From NCBI GenBank assembly GCA_016788115.1, contig JAEURR010000009.1, positions 62,001 to 126,000 of the forward strand: a DNA stretch of 64,000 nt. The letters run 5' to 3'. The notes below the pieces were generated by a model. That model saw only the letters and a program-made list of their open reading frames with translations, searched no databases and had not been told where the DNA came from. The translations under genes were made by a program, and so were the position numbers. The DNA is from Chthonomonas sp. (GTDB taxonomy: Bacteria; Armatimonadota; Fimbriimonadia; Fimbriimonadales; Fimbriimonadaceae). Positions 9,268 through 18,378 of this stretch are shown piece by piece (within the stretch, counting starts at the first letter, position 1; each line of letters begins with the position of its first letter).

Positions 9268-9281
9268 GAATTCGTATTCAC
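9268..9281. promoter_or_regulatory. Candidate LacI-type operator upstream of the dockerin gene
   Basis: GGAATTCGTATTCA has arms GAAT/ATTC around a central TCGT. The 12-bp core differs by one base from the core of the palindrome at 53388-53403 and is identical to that at 54522-54533. It lies about 100 bp upstream of the dockerin gene start. Confidence 0.4.
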
Positions 9282-9429
9282 AACTCGGGCTTTGAAGGTC
9301 AAACTGGCCAATCTATCACCCAAATCCAGTAGTTTTGCTGGGGAATCAATCACCGCGGTCATGCGCGCATCGTTCGACCGGAGCGATCCGTCAAAATAGA
9401 CGCGGGAGTTTCTCCCCATCCCCCTTCGT

Positions 9430-12400
9430 ATGTGCGAATCGTTCTGCCATATCCATAACCACACCGAGTACAGCCTGCTCGACGGGGCTAACCGTATCCC
9501 GGAAATGGTGGCGCGGGCCAAGGAACTGGGGCAGAGTGCGCTCGCGATCACTGACCATGGCGTGATGTTCGGGGTGGTCGAGTTCTACGCCGAGTGCCAG
9601 AAGAAGGGAATCAAGCCGCTGATCGGGATGGAGGCGTACGTCGCTCCGAACGGACGGCTGAACAAAGCCGGGCGCGAAGAGAACCAAACCTTCCATCTCT
9701 TGCTTCTGGCCAAAGATGCCGACGGATACCGAAACCTCTGCAAGCTCCACACGGTGGCTGCGCTCGAAGGGTTTTACTACAAGCCGCGCATCGACCACGA
9801 CTTGCTTGCCCAGCACGCCAAGGGACTTATCGGCACGAGCGCCTGCCTGGGTTCGGAAGTCTGCCAGTTTCTGCTGAAGGGGCAGTACGATGAAGCCCAA
9901 AAGCGCGCTGGCTTCTACAAAGAGATCTTTGACCAGGACAGCTTCTTTATCGAGCTTCAGGATCACCGGCTCATGGAGCAAGCACGCATCAAGCCGGACC
10001 TACTCCGGATCGCCAAGGAACTTGACCTGCCCGTCATCGCTACTAACGATGCCCACTACCTGTGTCGCGACTCGAACCGAGCACACGACGTGCTTCTCTG
10101 CATTGGCACGGGTTCGCTTGTCTCGGATGAGAAGCGCCTGAAGTTCGAAACGGACGAGTTCTATCTCAAATCGACTGACGAAATGGCCGCTCTCTTTCCG
10201 GACAATCTGGAAGCGCTGACGAACACAGGCCACATCGCGGACATGTGTGATGTCGAGCTTGGGCAGTCACGTGCCCCCATGCCACAGCCGAACATCCCCG
10301 ACGGGGTCTCGAGCTCGGAGTACCTTCGCCAGCAGTGCGAACGAGGCTTGCGCGACCGCGCCAAGGATTTGGACGAGCAGACCATGGCGCGCCTGAACTA
10401 CGAGCTCGGAGTGATCGAGCGGACCGGCTACGAAGACTACATCTTGTTGGTACAGGAGTTCACCGACTACGCGCGCAAGCAAGGAATTGCCTTCGGCGCG
10501 AGAGGTTCGGCCGCAGGCTCGCTTGTGTCGTACTCCGTGGGAATCACGGACGTCGACCCGATCGAGTACGACCTGACTTTCGAACGGTTCCTCAACCCTG
10601 AGCGCGTCTCGATGCCCGATATCGACTTGGACTTCGAGGACGCCCGGCGTGAAGAGGTTATCCGATACGTGGTCGAGCGATTCGGCAAAGAGCAGACCGC
10701 GCAGATCATCACATTCGGGACTCTTGGCGCGAAGGCGGCGATCAAGGATGCGGGCCGGGTTCTTGGTTACGCCCCGATAGAAACCGACAAGCTTTGCAAG
10801 ACAATCCAAAACGTCCCGGGAATGACGCTTCAGAAGGCCGCCGAATCCAGCGCGGAGTTCCGCCAGATCGTCCAATCTAGCCCGCGGTATCAGCAGCTTG
10901 TGGACGTCGCGAAGGACATCGAGGGGATTGCTCGGCACCCTGGTGTCCACGCCGCCGGCGTTGTCATCTCGCGCGGCCCACTTACCGATTACATCCCTCT
11001 GTATCGCGGCAACGACGGCCAGACGGTCACCGCGTTTGAAATGGGGATCCTGGAGAAAATCGGATTGCTCAAGATGGACTTCTTGGGACTCTCGAACCTC
11101 ACCGTGCTGTCGCGAGCGGTCGAGAATCTGCAGGCGACTCGCCCTGAGCTCGGCCGCTTGGACTGGCGAAACTTCCCTCTGGACGACCAGAAGACTTACG
11201 AGATGCTCAGTCGAGGGGACACCGTCGGTGTCTTCCAACTTGAATCCGGCGGCATGCGCCGCAACATCATCGAGCTCAAGCCGCAAAACGTCCGTGAACT
11301 CGCAGCCATGGTCGCGCTCTATCGACCCGGTCCGATGGAGCACATCTCGACGTTTGTGGATTGCAAGTTCGGTCGTAAACCGATGAAGTTCATCGACGAG
11401 CGGATGCGCCCGGTCTTGGAAGAAACGTATGGCGTCATTGTCTATCAGGATCAGGTTCTGAAGCTGGTGCAGGCACTCGCCGGATTCAGCCTCGGGAAGG
11501 CCGACATCCTCCGCAGGGCGATGGGAAAGAAGGACAAGGACGCGATGGACTCGATGAAAGTCGAGTTCTTGGAAGGTTGCGCAGAGCGCGGCGTTGAGAC
11601 CGCGGCGGCGGAGACGGTTTGGGAGCTGCTGCTCCCGTTCGCGGGTTACGCGTTCAACAAAGCGCACGCCATTTGCTACGCGATGATCGCCTACCAGACC
11701 GCGTACCTCAAAGCGAACTATCCGGTGGAGTACATGACCGCGCTGCTCGCGGTCTATCAGAGCAAGGAGGACCGGGTCACGGCGTGCATCGAAGAATGCC
11801 GAAAGATGGATATCCGTGTCCTTCCGCCCAGCGTCAATCAATCTCAGTCTGACTTCAGCATCGAGCCGATCCAGGCTTCCAAGAAGTCGAAAGAAACCCA
11901 CAACGCGATCCGGTTCGGTCTCGCTGCCATCAAGGGCGTCGGCGAGGGGCTCGTCGCGGGAATCATCGAGGAGCGAGCCAAGGGACCTTTCACTCACCTA
12001 TACGAATTTTGCGAGCGCGTAAAGGAGGCTGGCCTGAATCGAACTGCGCTGGAGGCGCTCATCAAGGCCGGTGCCCTCAACGACATCGACAAAAACCGCG
12101 CCAAGCTCTTAGCGTACGTTGACGGCGCGCTCGTGTTCGCCGATCAAGCGGTGCGTATGCGTCAGGCGGGGCAGGATTCGCTGTTTGGCGGTACCTCAGA
12201 GCAAGCCACGGACGAGCCGCACTATCCGGTGCTCCCAGAGAAAGAGCCCTTTGGTCGGACCAAGACCCTTAGCGACGAGAAGGAAGTCATGGGGATCTAC
12301 ATTTCGGACCACCCACTCCGTGGGCTCGATCGATCTTTACGGACCGCGGCCACCCACTCTTGCGCGAGCATCGAGGAGGCAGAGGACGGCGCATCCGTTC

Positions 12401-12978
12401 GGATCGCGGGCGTCATCGCAGGCCTGCGCACGGTGATCACCAAGAGCCGGGGCGAGAAAATGGCGTCCCTGGTGGTGGAGGATTTTACCGGTCAGGTCGC
12501 GGCGACGGTCTTTCCGGCGACCTTCTCCAAGTTCACGCACGTGATCGAGAAGGATCGGGTCGTCGTCGTCCGTGGGGTGGTCAGCCACCGCGAGCGCATG
12601 GGTGGTGGTGAAAAGACCATCGAGATTCGGGTGGAAGAGATCGGTGAGCTTGAGGTTGTGGAGCAGGCAACGTCCATCGACGACGACGACACCCTTGAGG
12701 GGAGCATGACGGTCCGGATCCTGCGCGCAACCCGAACTCAGATGCGGGACTTCGCCCATGTCGTGACGAAGCATCCGGGTGCTTACCAGTGTTTGGTTGT
12801 CACCGGCGATTCGAACGACTATCTGCCGGTGGAACTCCGGGCGCGAGTGAGTGGCGATGATACGTTTGTCAATGCCGTCCGCGCTTGCTTCTCCTGCGAG
12901 ATCGAGCGTGCGCCAAAGCACATGATGCTTGCAAATCTCGTGGCCGAAGACAGCTACGCGAGCGCGACCAGCGCCTGA
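9430..12978 (+). CDS. dnaE: DNA polymerase III alpha subunit (replicative polymerase, DnaE)
   Basis: A 1182-residue C-family DNA polymerase. It has an N-terminal PHP domain (FCHIHNHTEYSLLDG, ITDHGVMFG), a palm domain with the catalytic acidic cluster PDIDLDFEDARR near residue 400, a helix-hairpin-helix region (about 830-930), and a C-terminal OB-fold (VRIAGVIAGLRTVITKS). The length matches DnaE1, not PolC, and there is no exonuclease insert or intein. It makes the bulk of new DNA with the sliding clamp. The start is ATG at 9430; a GCGGGAG lies too far upstream to be its Shine-Dalgarno. The last 25 bp overlap the convergent PLP-enzyme gene tail to tail. Confidence 0.97.
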   Translation: MCESFCHIHNHTEYSLLDGANRIPEMVARAKELGQSALAITDHGVMFGVVEFYAECQKKGIKPLIGMEAYVAPNGRLNKAGREENQTFHLLLLAKDADGYRNLCKLHTVAALEGFYYKPRIDHDLLAQHAKGLIGTSACLGSEVCQFLLKGQYDEAQKRAGFYKEIFDQDSFFIELQDHRLMEQARIKPDLLRIAKELDLPVIATNDAHYLCRDSNRAHDVLLCIGTGSLVSDEKRLKFETDEFYLKSTDEMAALFPDNLEALTNTGHIADMCDVELGQSRAPMPQPNIPDGVSSSEYLRQQCERGLRDRAKDLDEQTMARLNYELGVIERTGYEDYILLVQEFTDYARKQGIAFGARGSAAGSLVSYSVGITDVDPIEYDLTFERFLNPERVSMPDIDLDFEDARREEVIRYVVERFGKEQTAQIITFGTLGAKAAIKDAGRVLGYAPIETDKLCKTIQNVPGMTLQKAAESSAEFRQIVQSSPRYQQLVDVAKDIEGIARHPGVHAAGVVISRGPLTDYIPLYRGNDGQTVTAFEMGILEKIGLLKMDFLGLSNLTVLSRAVENLQATRPELGRLDWRNFPLDDQKTYEMLSRGDTVGVFQLESGGMRRNIIELKPQNVRELAAMVALYRPGPMEHISTFVDCKFGRKPMKFIDERMRPVLEETYGVIVYQDQVLKLVQALAGFSLGKADILRRAMGKKDKDAMDSMKVEFLEGCAERGVETAAAETVWELLLPFAGYAFNKAHAICYAMIAYQTAYLKANYPVEYMTALLAVYQSKEDRVTACIEECRKMDIRVLPPSVNQSQSDFSIEPIQASKKSKETHNAIRFGLAAIKGVGEGLVAGIIEERAKGPFTHLYEFCERVKEAGLNRTALEALIKAGALNDIDKNRAKLLAYVDGALVFADQAVRMRQAGQDSLFGGTSEQATDEPHYPVLPEKEPFGRTKTLSDEKEVMGIYISDHPLRGLDRSLRTAATHSCASIEEAEDGASVRIAGVIAGLRTVITKSRGEKMASLVVEDFTGQVAATVFPATFSKFTHVIEKDRVVVVRGVVSHRERMGGGEKTIEIRVEEIGELEVVEQATSIDDDDTLEGSMTVRILRATRTQMRDFAHVVTKHPGAYQCLVVTGDSNDYLPVELRARVSGDDTFVNAVRACFSCEIERAPKHMMLANLVAEDSYASATSA

Positions 12979-14120
12979 TTGAGGTCGCTGATCAGATCTT
13001 GGGCTGACTCTAGTCCGCAATAGATCCGCACGAGCTCTCTGGGTTCCGACCAGGCCATCGGCTGAGCCGTCATCGTGACCGCCAAGCTCTCAAAGCCGCC
13101 CCAACTGACACCGATCTGGAAGACCTTGAGCCGGTCCACAAAAGCGTGAACCTTGGCCCGATCGGTTTGGTGCACAGTGAACGAAATAAGCGCTCCGGGC
13201 TGGAGGCCAAGTTGCTGCGCTAGTGCAGCTTGCGGGTGACTGGGCGAACCGACATGGATGACTTGGTCGATCTCGGGTCGCGTGCCAAGCCAACTGGCGA
13301 CCTCGGTGGCGGTCTGCGCGTGGTGTTCCAGCCGCACTTTCAGCGTTCGCATGCCTCGTAGCACGAGCCAGCCGACGAACGGCGACATGATGTTGCCCAG
13401 TAGCTCAATCTCGTTCACCAGGATTGCGTCCAGGTGCGCGCGCGAGCCAGCGATGACGCCCCCGACGACGTCGCTGTGCCCGCCGAAAAACTTGCTGGCG
13501 GTGTGACACACAAGGTCTACACCCAGGGCGGCTGGCTTCCACCGGATGCCCGCGCTGAAGGTCGAGTCGATCATTGTCAGGATGCCGCGCTGGCGAGCGA
13601 AAGCTGTGATGCGCGGGATGTTTTGAACCTGAAAGAAGAGGCTTGAAGGGGTTTCGAGGTAAATCAGGCGCGTGTTCGGCTGGACCGCCGCGAGAATGGC
13701 TTCGGTATTCGAACCGTCCACAAAGGTCGTGGTGATACCGAACTTGGTACCCAAGTACTCCTTCAGGAAACGCATCGTAGGCCCGTAACCCGTGTCGATT
13801 GACACGATATGGTCGCCGGCATTGACGCAGTGGAGAATCGCCGAGCTCATGGCCGCCATTCCGCTGCCGACTAGCCGCGCAGATTCGGTCCCTTCCAAGG
13901 CGGCGAGCTTTGCCTCGACAACGGCAAGCGTGGGGTTCGTCAGCCTGCTATAGACGTATGGCGCGAGCGGGTCGGCGGGGTCCGTGACCGCCTGCCACGC
14001 TGCGACGGACTCGTGCACGAAAGTTGACGTCTGAAAGATCGGTGGTGTAACGGCACCGAGATGGTGCACGGACTCACCTTCGTGCTGAAGGATCCACTCA
14101 TCGCTGCGGGAGTCTAACAT
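12954..14120 (-). CDS. Cys/Met-metabolism PLP enzyme (cystathionine gamma-synthase/beta-lyase type)
   Basis: A 388-residue fold-type I PLP enzyme of the transsulfuration family. It has an N-terminal GAVTPPIFQTSTFVH-like substrate region, the PLP-phosphate part SGMAAMSSAI near residues 80-90, and the Schiff-base lysine in CHTASKFFGGHSDVVGG. It acts between cysteine, homocysteine and cystathionine in the cytosol. Whether it is MetB, MetC, CGL or a methionine gamma-lyase cannot be set from sequence; the SKFFGGHSDVVGG context and the C-terminal SWGGFESL fit MetC-like beta-lyases slightly better. TAAACT 9 nt before the ATG suggests a leaderless mRNA. The 3' end overlaps dnaE by 25 bp. Confidence 0.9.
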   Translation of the reverse strand: MLDSRSDEWILQHEGESVHHLGAVTPPIFQTSTFVHESVAAWQAVTDPADPLAPYVYSRLTNPTLAVVEAKLAALEGTESARLVGSGMAAMSSAILHCVNAGDHIVSIDTGYGPTMRFLKEYLGTKFGITTTFVDGSNTEAILAAVQPNTRLIYLETPSSLFFQVQNIPRITAFARQRGILTMIDSTFSAGIRWKPAALGVDLVCHTASKFFGGHSDVVGGVIAGSRAHLDAILVNEIELLGNIMSPFVGWLVLRGMRTLKVRLEHHAQTATEVASWLGTRPEIDQVIHVGSPSHPQAALAQQLGLQPGALISFTVHQTDRAKVHAFVDRLKVFQIGVSWGGFESLAVTMTAQPMAWSEPRELVRIYCGLESAQDLISDLNQALVALA

Positions 14121-14129
14121 GACCGCCCG

Positions 14130-14135
14130 AGTTTA
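14130..14135 (-). promoter_or_regulatory. -10 element, leaderless-type (PLP enzyme)
   Basis: On the minus strand TAAACT ends 9 nt before the ATG at 14120, just after the rpmB terminator. No Shine-Dalgarno is present. Confidence 0.5.
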
Positions 14136-14150
14136 CTGAACGCTGCAAAA

Positions 14151-14180
14151 AGAGACCCGAGCGCTATCGCTCGGGTCTCT
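14151..14180 (-). terminator. Intrinsic terminator of rpmB
   Basis: A perfect 13-bp stem (AGAGACCCGAGCG) with a CTAT-type 4-nt loop, followed on the minus strand by TTTTTGC. It separates rpmB from the PLP-enzyme gene on the same strand. Confidence 0.9.
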
Positions 14181-14202
14181 CAAACTGGGATCGGGTCGAG
14201 GC

Positions 14203-14469
14203 TTAGACGCCGTAAGTTGCCTTGGCAAGCCAGGCCTTCGGGATCGGTCGGATGCCGGCCACGACGGCGGCGAACATCTGCGACTTCATGACCGAAGTTG
14301 CGATCGTCAACCGGACCTTGCCGTGGGGGGTCTTGATGGTGACGGTCTGAAGGTTGGGCTTTTGGAATCGCGGCTTGTGCGGCGCGCGGAATTTCCACGC
14401 CGAGTGTCGGTGGCGGCAGTGCTGAGCACTGTTCGCCTTCTTTCCGCTAACTTGACAAATCTTCGCCAT
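14203..14469 (-). CDS. rpmB: 50S ribosomal protein bL28
   Basis: An 88-residue ribosomal protein that starts MAKICQVSGKKAN, the standard bL28 beginning, and is rich in basic residues (HCRHRHSAWKFRAPHKPRFQKP). It binds 23S rRNA near the E site. The ATG at 14469 is set by AAAAGGAATT upstream and by family alignment. It is transcribed divergently from the rpsS operon out of a 311-bp shared region and is monocistronic, ending in its own terminator at 14151-14180. Cys5 is the only cysteine in the usual zinc-ligand places apart from Cys18, so this looks like a zinc-independent (C-) form. Confidence 0.95.
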   Translation of the reverse strand: MAKICQVSGKKANSAQHCRHRHSAWKFRAPHKPRFQKPNLQTVTIKTPHGKVRLTIATSVMKSQMFAAVVAGIRPIPKAWLAKATYGV

Positions 14470-14508
14470 GATCCAATTCCTTTTGACGCACCTGGGGCGC
14501 GAACACAA

Positions 14509-14538
14509 ATTATGCACCACGGCGCGGGCGATTTGCAA
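14509..14538 (-). promoter_or_regulatory. rpmB promoter
   Basis: On the minus strand TTGCAA (14538-14533) and CATAAT (14514-14509) are 18 nt apart, about 40 nt before the rpmB ATG. Confidence 0.55.
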
Positions 14539-14573
14539 CTGGGTACCACTCCGAAAATTCTGACCCTGGGGGA

Positions 14574-14603
14574 TTGAACCTGACGAGGTGGCTCGGGTAT
14601 CCT
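14574..14603 (+). promoter_or_regulatory. rpsS operon promoter
   Basis: TTGAAC and TATCCT are separated by 18 nt. The predicted start near 14610 leaves a leader of about 170 nt before rpsS, long enough for a ribosomal-protein or attenuation control element. Confidence 0.55.
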
Positions 14604-14780
14604 CCCTTGTTGCGTCGGTGACGACGTGCTCTCTGCGTGTGCCTATGGGCTGATCGCAGAACGGCTACCGTTCACTTGCGTTCGACGCGTCCGATTCAGT
14701 GCGACTTTGTCTCTAGAGACGGAGCCCAAGAATCAGACGTTTCGACCGTTGAACAACTATCCGGAGAAAGAACACAGACA

Positions 14781-15068
14781 ATGGCAAGAAGTATTAAGAA
14801 GGGGTTCTTCGTCGATGACCACCTCGTAAAGAAGGTGGACGCGATGAATGCCGCTGGAGAAAAGAAACTCATCAAAACTTGGTCGAGGCGCTCGACCATC
14901 ATTCCTGACATGATCGGTCATACGATCGCTGTTCACGACGGCCGCAAGCACGTGCCCGTCTTTGTGACGGAGAACATGATCGGCCACAAGCTGGGCGAGT
15001 TTGCCCCGACCCGCACCTACAAGGGTCACGCAACCGGAATCCCCGACCGAGGAGTGAAGCTGCGATAA
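14781..15068 (+). CDS. rpsS: 30S ribosomal protein uS19
   Basis: A 95-residue protein, [20 protein letters not shown] at the start and [15 protein letters not shown] near the end, which are the uS19 hallmarks. It binds the 3' major domain of 16S rRNA in the head of the small subunit. It is the first gene of a nine-gene operon here; in most bacteria rplB precedes it, but here a promoter and leader do. The start is ATG at 14781; upstream in-frame codons belong to the leader. CCGGAGAAAG about 15 nt upstream is a weak, distant Shine-Dalgarno. Confidence 0.97.
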   Translation: MARSIKKGFFVDDHLVKKVDAMNAAGEKKLIKTWSRRSTIIPDMIGHTIAVHDGRKHVPVFVTENMIGHKLGEFAPTRTYKGHATGIPDRGVKLR

Positions 15069-15124
15069 GGACAACCGGTGTCCGGTGAGGGTTCTCCTTC
15101 GCCTACCACGCAGTGAAAAGAATC

Positions 15125-15685
15125 ATGGAAGTTAGAGCAGTTGCAAAATACGTTAAGGTGCAGCCCCGCAAGGTCCGACTCGTCGCAAACGAGATCAAGG
15201 GTGGACCGGCGGTCATGAGCGCCCACAAGCTTCAGTACCACCCGAGCAAGGGTGCGAAGCTCCTCCGCAAGGTTTTGGTCAGCGCGATCGCTAACGCAAT
15301 CGAGAACAACGGCGCACAAGCCGACGCTCTGCGGATTGCTCGCATCAGCATCGACGAGGGCCCTCGCATGAAGCGAGTCAGTCAGCGAGCCCAGGGTCGC
15401 GGAAATCGCATCCTGAAGAAGACCTCGCACATCACCGTCGTGCTGGAAGATTTCGAGCCAGCCGCCGAAGTGAAGCCGCACGGTACCAAGGCGAAGCCAA
15501 GACCGAAGTTCGAGGCTCCGAAGAAGTCGAAGAAGGCAGAGCCGAAGGCGTCTGCACCGGCTGCGGAAGAGACTCCAGCGGTTGAGGAAGAAGTGAAGAC
15601 CGAAGCAGAAGCTCCGGTCGTGACCGAGGCAGAAGCCGCGCCAGAAGCGCCCGTCGCCGATGCCGAAGGCGAGAAGGCGGAATAA
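15125..15685 (+). CDS. rplV: 50S ribosomal protein uL22 with long acidic/Ala-rich tail
   Basis: The core (residues 1-115, MEVRAVAKYVKVQPRKVRLV to SHITVVLED) is normal uL22, which lines the peptide exit tunnel with its beta-hairpin (RGNRILKKTSH). It is followed by about 70 extra residues: a Lys/Pro part (KPRPKFEAPKKSKKAEPK) then an Ala/Glu/Val part ending EGEKAE. The total is 186 residues against about 110 usual. ATG 15125 matches the family start; a GTG at 15113 would add MKRI. Two bases separate it from rpsC. The tail would project from the exit-tunnel side of the ribosome; its role is unknown. Confidence 0.95.
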   Translation: MEVRAVAKYVKVQPRKVRLVANEIKGGPAVMSAHKLQYHPSKGAKLLRKVLVSAIANAIENNGAQADALRIARISIDEGPRMKRVSQRAQGRGNRILKKTSHITVVLEDFEPAAEVKPHGTKAKPRPKFEAPKKSKKAEPKASAPAAEETPAVEEEVKTEAEAPVVTEAEAAPEAPVADAEGEKAE

Positions 15686-15687
15686 CG

Positions 15688-16494
15688 ATGGGTCAGAAAA
15701 TTCATCCAGTTGGTTTTCGTATCGGCGTCATCCGAGGGCATGACAGCCATTGGTTCTATGACAAGAAGGGCTACTCGGTAGCGCTGGAGCAGGATCACCG
15801 AATCCGCACGGCACTGCGCAAGCGACTCGGCATCGGAAACGTGAGCCGCGTCGAAATTGAGCGCGCTGCAAACCGGATCAAGGTGAACATCTTCACTTCG
15901 CGACCGGGCGCGATCATTGGCCGCGGCGGTAAGGGTATCGACGAGCTTAGCGACAACTTGAACCGAATGGTTCGCCGCGACGATCCCACTTCGGTTGTCC
16001 AGGTGAACGTTTCGGAAGTTCGACAGCCCGAGCTCGATGCTCAGCTGATCGCCGAGAACATCGCAATTCAACTTGAGAAGCGCGTAAGCCACCGTCGAGC
16101 CATGCGCCAGGCCATGACCCGATGCGTCCGAATGAACGGTCGCGGAATCAAGGTCCAGGTCTCGGGCCGACTCAACGGTTCGGACATCGCTCGCCGCGAG
16201 CAGGACAAGGTCGGCAAGATCCCCCTGCACACGCTCCGAGCGGACATCGACTACGGCACCGCGACCGCGTTCACCATCTACGGATCAGTCGGCGTGAAGG
16301 TCTGGGTCTATAAGGGCGAAGTCCTTCCCGATAAGCAGCGCGCCGAAATGGCCCGCCGTGCAGAGGAAGCCGAGATGAGCGCTCGACCGCGCCGAACCCG
16401 AGAGGCAGTCGCCCCGGGCCAGGCCGAAGCGCTCGCCACTCCGCAGCCCGCACCACAAGCAACAGAGGAGAAACCCGCAAATGTTGATGCCTAA
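15688..16494 (+). CDS. rpsC: 30S ribosomal protein uS3
   Basis: A 268-residue protein, [20 protein letters not shown] at the start. It has the KH domain ([12 protein letters not shown]) and the C-terminal uS3 domain ([12 protein letters not shown]). It forms part of the mRNA entry tunnel and helicase of the small subunit. The last 35-40 residues ([15 protein letters not shown] onward) are an Ala/Pro/Glu-rich extension. It ends inside the start of rplP, with a 14-bp overlap, and the rplP Shine-Dalgarno (GAGGAGAAA) lies in its last codons, so the two are translationally coupled. Confidence 0.97.
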   Translation: MGQKIHPVGFRIGVIRGHDSHWFYDKKGYSVALEQDHRIRTALRKRLGIGNVSRVEIERAANRIKVNIFTSRPGAIIGRGGKGIDELSDNLNRMVRRDDPTSVVQVNVSEVRQPELDAQLIAENIAIQLEKRVSHRRAMRQAMTRCVRMNGRGIKVQVSGRLNGSDIARREQDKVGKIPLHTLRADIDYGTATAFTIYGSVGVKVWVYKGEVLPDKQRAEMARRAEEAEMSARPRRTREAVAPGQAEALATPQPAPQATEEKPANVDA

Positions 16495-17074
16495 ACGAGT
16501 TAAGCACCGAAAGATGCACCGCGGACGCATGTGCGGCATCGCCACGCGAGGAAACTTCCTCGACTTCGGCGACTTCGCCATCATTGCGCTGGAGTGTGGC
16601 TGGATTACGAGCCGACAGATTGAAGCCGCTCGTATCGCCATGACCCGCCACATTCGACGTGGTGGTAAGGTCTGGATCCGCATCTTCCCCGATAAGTCGT
16701 ACACCAAGAAGCCGCTTGAGCAGCGCATGGGTAAGGGCAAAGCTCCCGTCGAAGGATGGGTGGCCGTTGTCAAGCCCGGACGCGTGATGTTCGAAATGGC
16801 TGGCCCGACGGAAGATGTGGCAAAGGAAGCCATGCGCTTGGCCATCATGAAGATGCCCATCCGCTGCAAGTTTGTTACCAAGGCTGACTATGAGAACGGC
16901 GCCCCCCTGGAAGCCGGCAAGGAGCACGCACTCGCTGTCGCGGCTCGCAAGAAGGAGATTCGAGCGAAGCGCGGTGAGGTCCATTACGGACCAAAGAAGG
17001 TGACTGCTGCTGATCTCGAAGCCGCCGAAGCAGGCGCGCCTGCGACGCAGACCGCAACGGGGGACAACGAATAA
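16481..17074 (+). CDS. rplP: 50S ribosomal protein uL16 with extended C-terminus
   Basis: A 197-residue protein; the core ([19 protein letters not shown] to about residue 137) is uL16, which sits near the A-site tRNA elbow. The usual length is about 137-145, so about 55 residues are added ([20 protein letters not shown], then an Ala/Thr-rich acidic end). The start at ATG 16481 fits the MLMPKR family start and GAGGAG upstream; ATG 16487 is the alternative. It overlaps rpsC by 14 bp and rpmC by 1 bp (TAATG). Confidence 0.96.
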   Translation: MLMPKRVKHRKMHRGRMCGIATRGNFLDFGDFAIIALECGWITSRQIEAARIAMTRHIRRGGKVWIRIFPDKSYTKKPLEQRMGKGKAPVEGWVAVVKPGRVMFEMAGPTEDVAKEAMRLAIMKMPIRCKFVTKADYENGAPLEAGKEHALAVAARKKEIRAKRGEVHYGPKKVTAADLEAAEAGAPATQTATGDNE

Positions 17075-17280
17075 TGAAAGACACGAAAGCCGCTGAGATG
17101 CGTGATAAGAGCGTGCCCGAACTTGAAGAGATGCTGGCCAAGGAGCGAGCAGAGCTTTACAAGGCGCGACGTGACTTGGTGTTCCGCCAGATGACCGATG
17201 TGTCGAGCCTCAAGGTTCGACGACACAACATCGCGCGCATCTTGACGATCATCGAAGAGAAGAAGCGAGGGAACGCCTAA
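17074..17280 (+). CDS. rpmC: 50S ribosomal protein uL29
   Basis: A 68-residue, all-helical protein ([20 protein letters not shown], then [17 protein letters not shown]) that fits uL29 in size and pattern. It sits at the exit of the peptide tunnel, where trigger factor and SRP dock. Start and stop codons overlap those of rplP and rpsQ by one base (TAATG at both ends), so expression is tightly coupled in the operon. Confidence 0.94.
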   Translation: MKDTKAAEMRDKSVPELEEMLAKERAELYKARRDLVFRQMTDVSSLKVRRHNIARILTIIEEKKRGNA

Positions 17281-17552
17281 TGAGTGAAGTACGCAATCGC
17301 CGCAAGATCCGCCAAGGTCTCGTCGTTAGCGCCAAGATGGAAAAGACTGTCGTCGTCAAGGTCGAGCGACGCGTTCAGCACCCGCTGTACGGAAAGACGG
17401 TTCTTAAGTCCGAGCGCTTCAAGGCGCACGTCGATGACGCAGCACTGGGCCAGAAGGTCGATGAAGGGGATACGGTAGAGATCATGGAGACTCGCCCGAT
17501 CAGCCGCGACAAGCACTGGCGCGTGACTCGCATCATCGAAAAGGTCAAGTAA
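17280..17552 (+). CDS. rpsQ: 30S ribosomal protein uS17
   Basis: A 90-residue OB-fold protein with the family signature [21 protein letters not shown] and [21 protein letters not shown]. It binds helix 11 of 16S rRNA and helps early 30S assembly. The start overlaps the rpmC stop by one base. A 34-bp gap with AAGGAAAAGC follows before rplN. Confidence 0.96.
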   Translation: MSEVRNRRKIRQGLVVSAKMEKTVVVKVERRVQHPLYGKTVLKSERFKAHVDDAALGQKVDEGDTVEIMETRPISRDKHWRVTRIIEKVK

Positions 17553-17586
17553 ACGGCCGGACATTCCCGCTTAAGGAAAAGCAAAA

Positions 17587-17958
17587 ATGGTACAGCAATT
17601 TTCTCGACTCAAGGTAGCAGACAACTCCGGTGCCCGCGAAATCATGTGTATTCGCGTGCTCAAGGGATCTCAGCCCCGATACGGCGGCGTGGGTGACCTC
17701 ATTGTGGGTTCGGTCAAGTCTGCAACCCCCAACATGCCGGTCAAGAAGGGCGAAGTGGTTAAGGCCGTAATCGTCCGCACGCGCAAAGCGATTCGACGGG
17801 CCGACGGATCCATGCTTCGATTCGATGACAACGCCTGCGTCGTCATCAACCCGAACAACATGGAGCCGCGCGGAACCCGAATCTTTGGCCCGGTCGCACG
17901 CGAACTGCGAGACGCGAACTTCATGAAGATCGTGTCGCTCGCACCGGAGGTGCTTTAA
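17587..17958 (+). CDS. rplN: 50S ribosomal protein uL14
   Basis: A 123-residue protein of standard length, [20 protein letters not shown] at the start and [20 protein letters not shown] at the end. It lies at the subunit interface and is the contact site for RsfS and bridge B8. AAGGAAAAGC upstream is its ribosome binding site. Three bases separate it from rplX. Confidence 0.97.
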   Translation: MVQQFSRLKVADNSGAREIMCIRVLKGSQPRYGGVGDLIVGSVKSATPNMPVKKGEVVKAVIVRTRKAIRRADGSMLRFDDNACVVINPNNMEPRGTRIFGPVARELRDANFMKIVSLAPEVL

Positions 17959-17961
17959 CTC

Positions 17962-18372
17962 ATGCCTACGAAGAAAGAAATCAAGGAATTGGCCAAGCAC
18001 ACCAAGCTGAAGATTCGAACCGGCGATAAGGTTGTGATCATCAGCGGTAAGGATAAGGGCAAGACCGGCTTCGTCGCCGCCGTCAGCCCGAAAGAGCAGA
18101 AGGTGATCGTGCTCCAGGAGAACCCGGAGAACGCCGACCAGCCAATCCCCCTCAACCGCGTCATCAAGCACCGAAAGCCGCGCTCGCAAGGCGAGCGAGG
18201 CGCACGCATCGCGCTTCCTGCACCGATCCATGTCAGCAATGTCATGGTTCTGGACAATGCGGGTAAAGCAAGCCGCGTGGGCCGCCGGGTCGAAGGTGAG
18301 AAGATCGTCCGCTACTCGAAGAGCGATGGCAAGACGATCGTCGATACCCCCAACATTGTTAAGAAGGACTAA
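17962..18372 (+). CDS. rplX: 50S ribosomal protein uL24
   Basis: A 136-residue protein with the KOW motif GDKVVIISGKDKGKTGFV near residues 20-40, which starts 50S assembly by binding the 5' end of 23S rRNA. It is about 30 residues longer than the E. coli form; the extra length is mostly in a middle loop (GERGARIALPAPIHVSNVMV and nearby) and the C-terminus. It sits 6 bp before rplE in the operon. Confidence 0.96.
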   Translation: MPTKKEIKELAKHTKLKIRTGDKVVIISGKDKGKTGFVAAVSPKEQKVIVLQENPENADQPIPLNRVIKHRKPRSQGERGARIALPAPIHVSNVMVLDNAGKASRVGRRVEGEKIVRYSKSDGKTIVDTPNIVKKD

Positions 18373-18378
18373 CGACGA

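Larger units (their letters stand above)
14470..14780. other. Divergent rpmB/rpsS control region
   Basis: A 311-bp gene-free region. It holds a leftward promoter for rpmB, a rightward promoter for rpsS, and about 170 nt of transcribed rpsS leader that includes the perfect 12-bp palindrome GTCTCTAGAGAC at 14709-14720. I see no RNA gene and no convincing small ORF in it. Confidence 0.5.

Noticed and set aside
9168-9429. AT-rich gap searched for a small RNA or tRNA
   Set aside because: No cloverleaf, no conserved T-loop, no terminator hairpin. It contains promoter-type and operator-like sequence only.
10267-11997. A 576-residue open frame antisense to dnaE
   Set aside because: It is a codon-phase shadow of dnaE in a GC-rich genome. 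It has no ribosome binding site, no recognisable domain, and dnaE on the other strand is certain.
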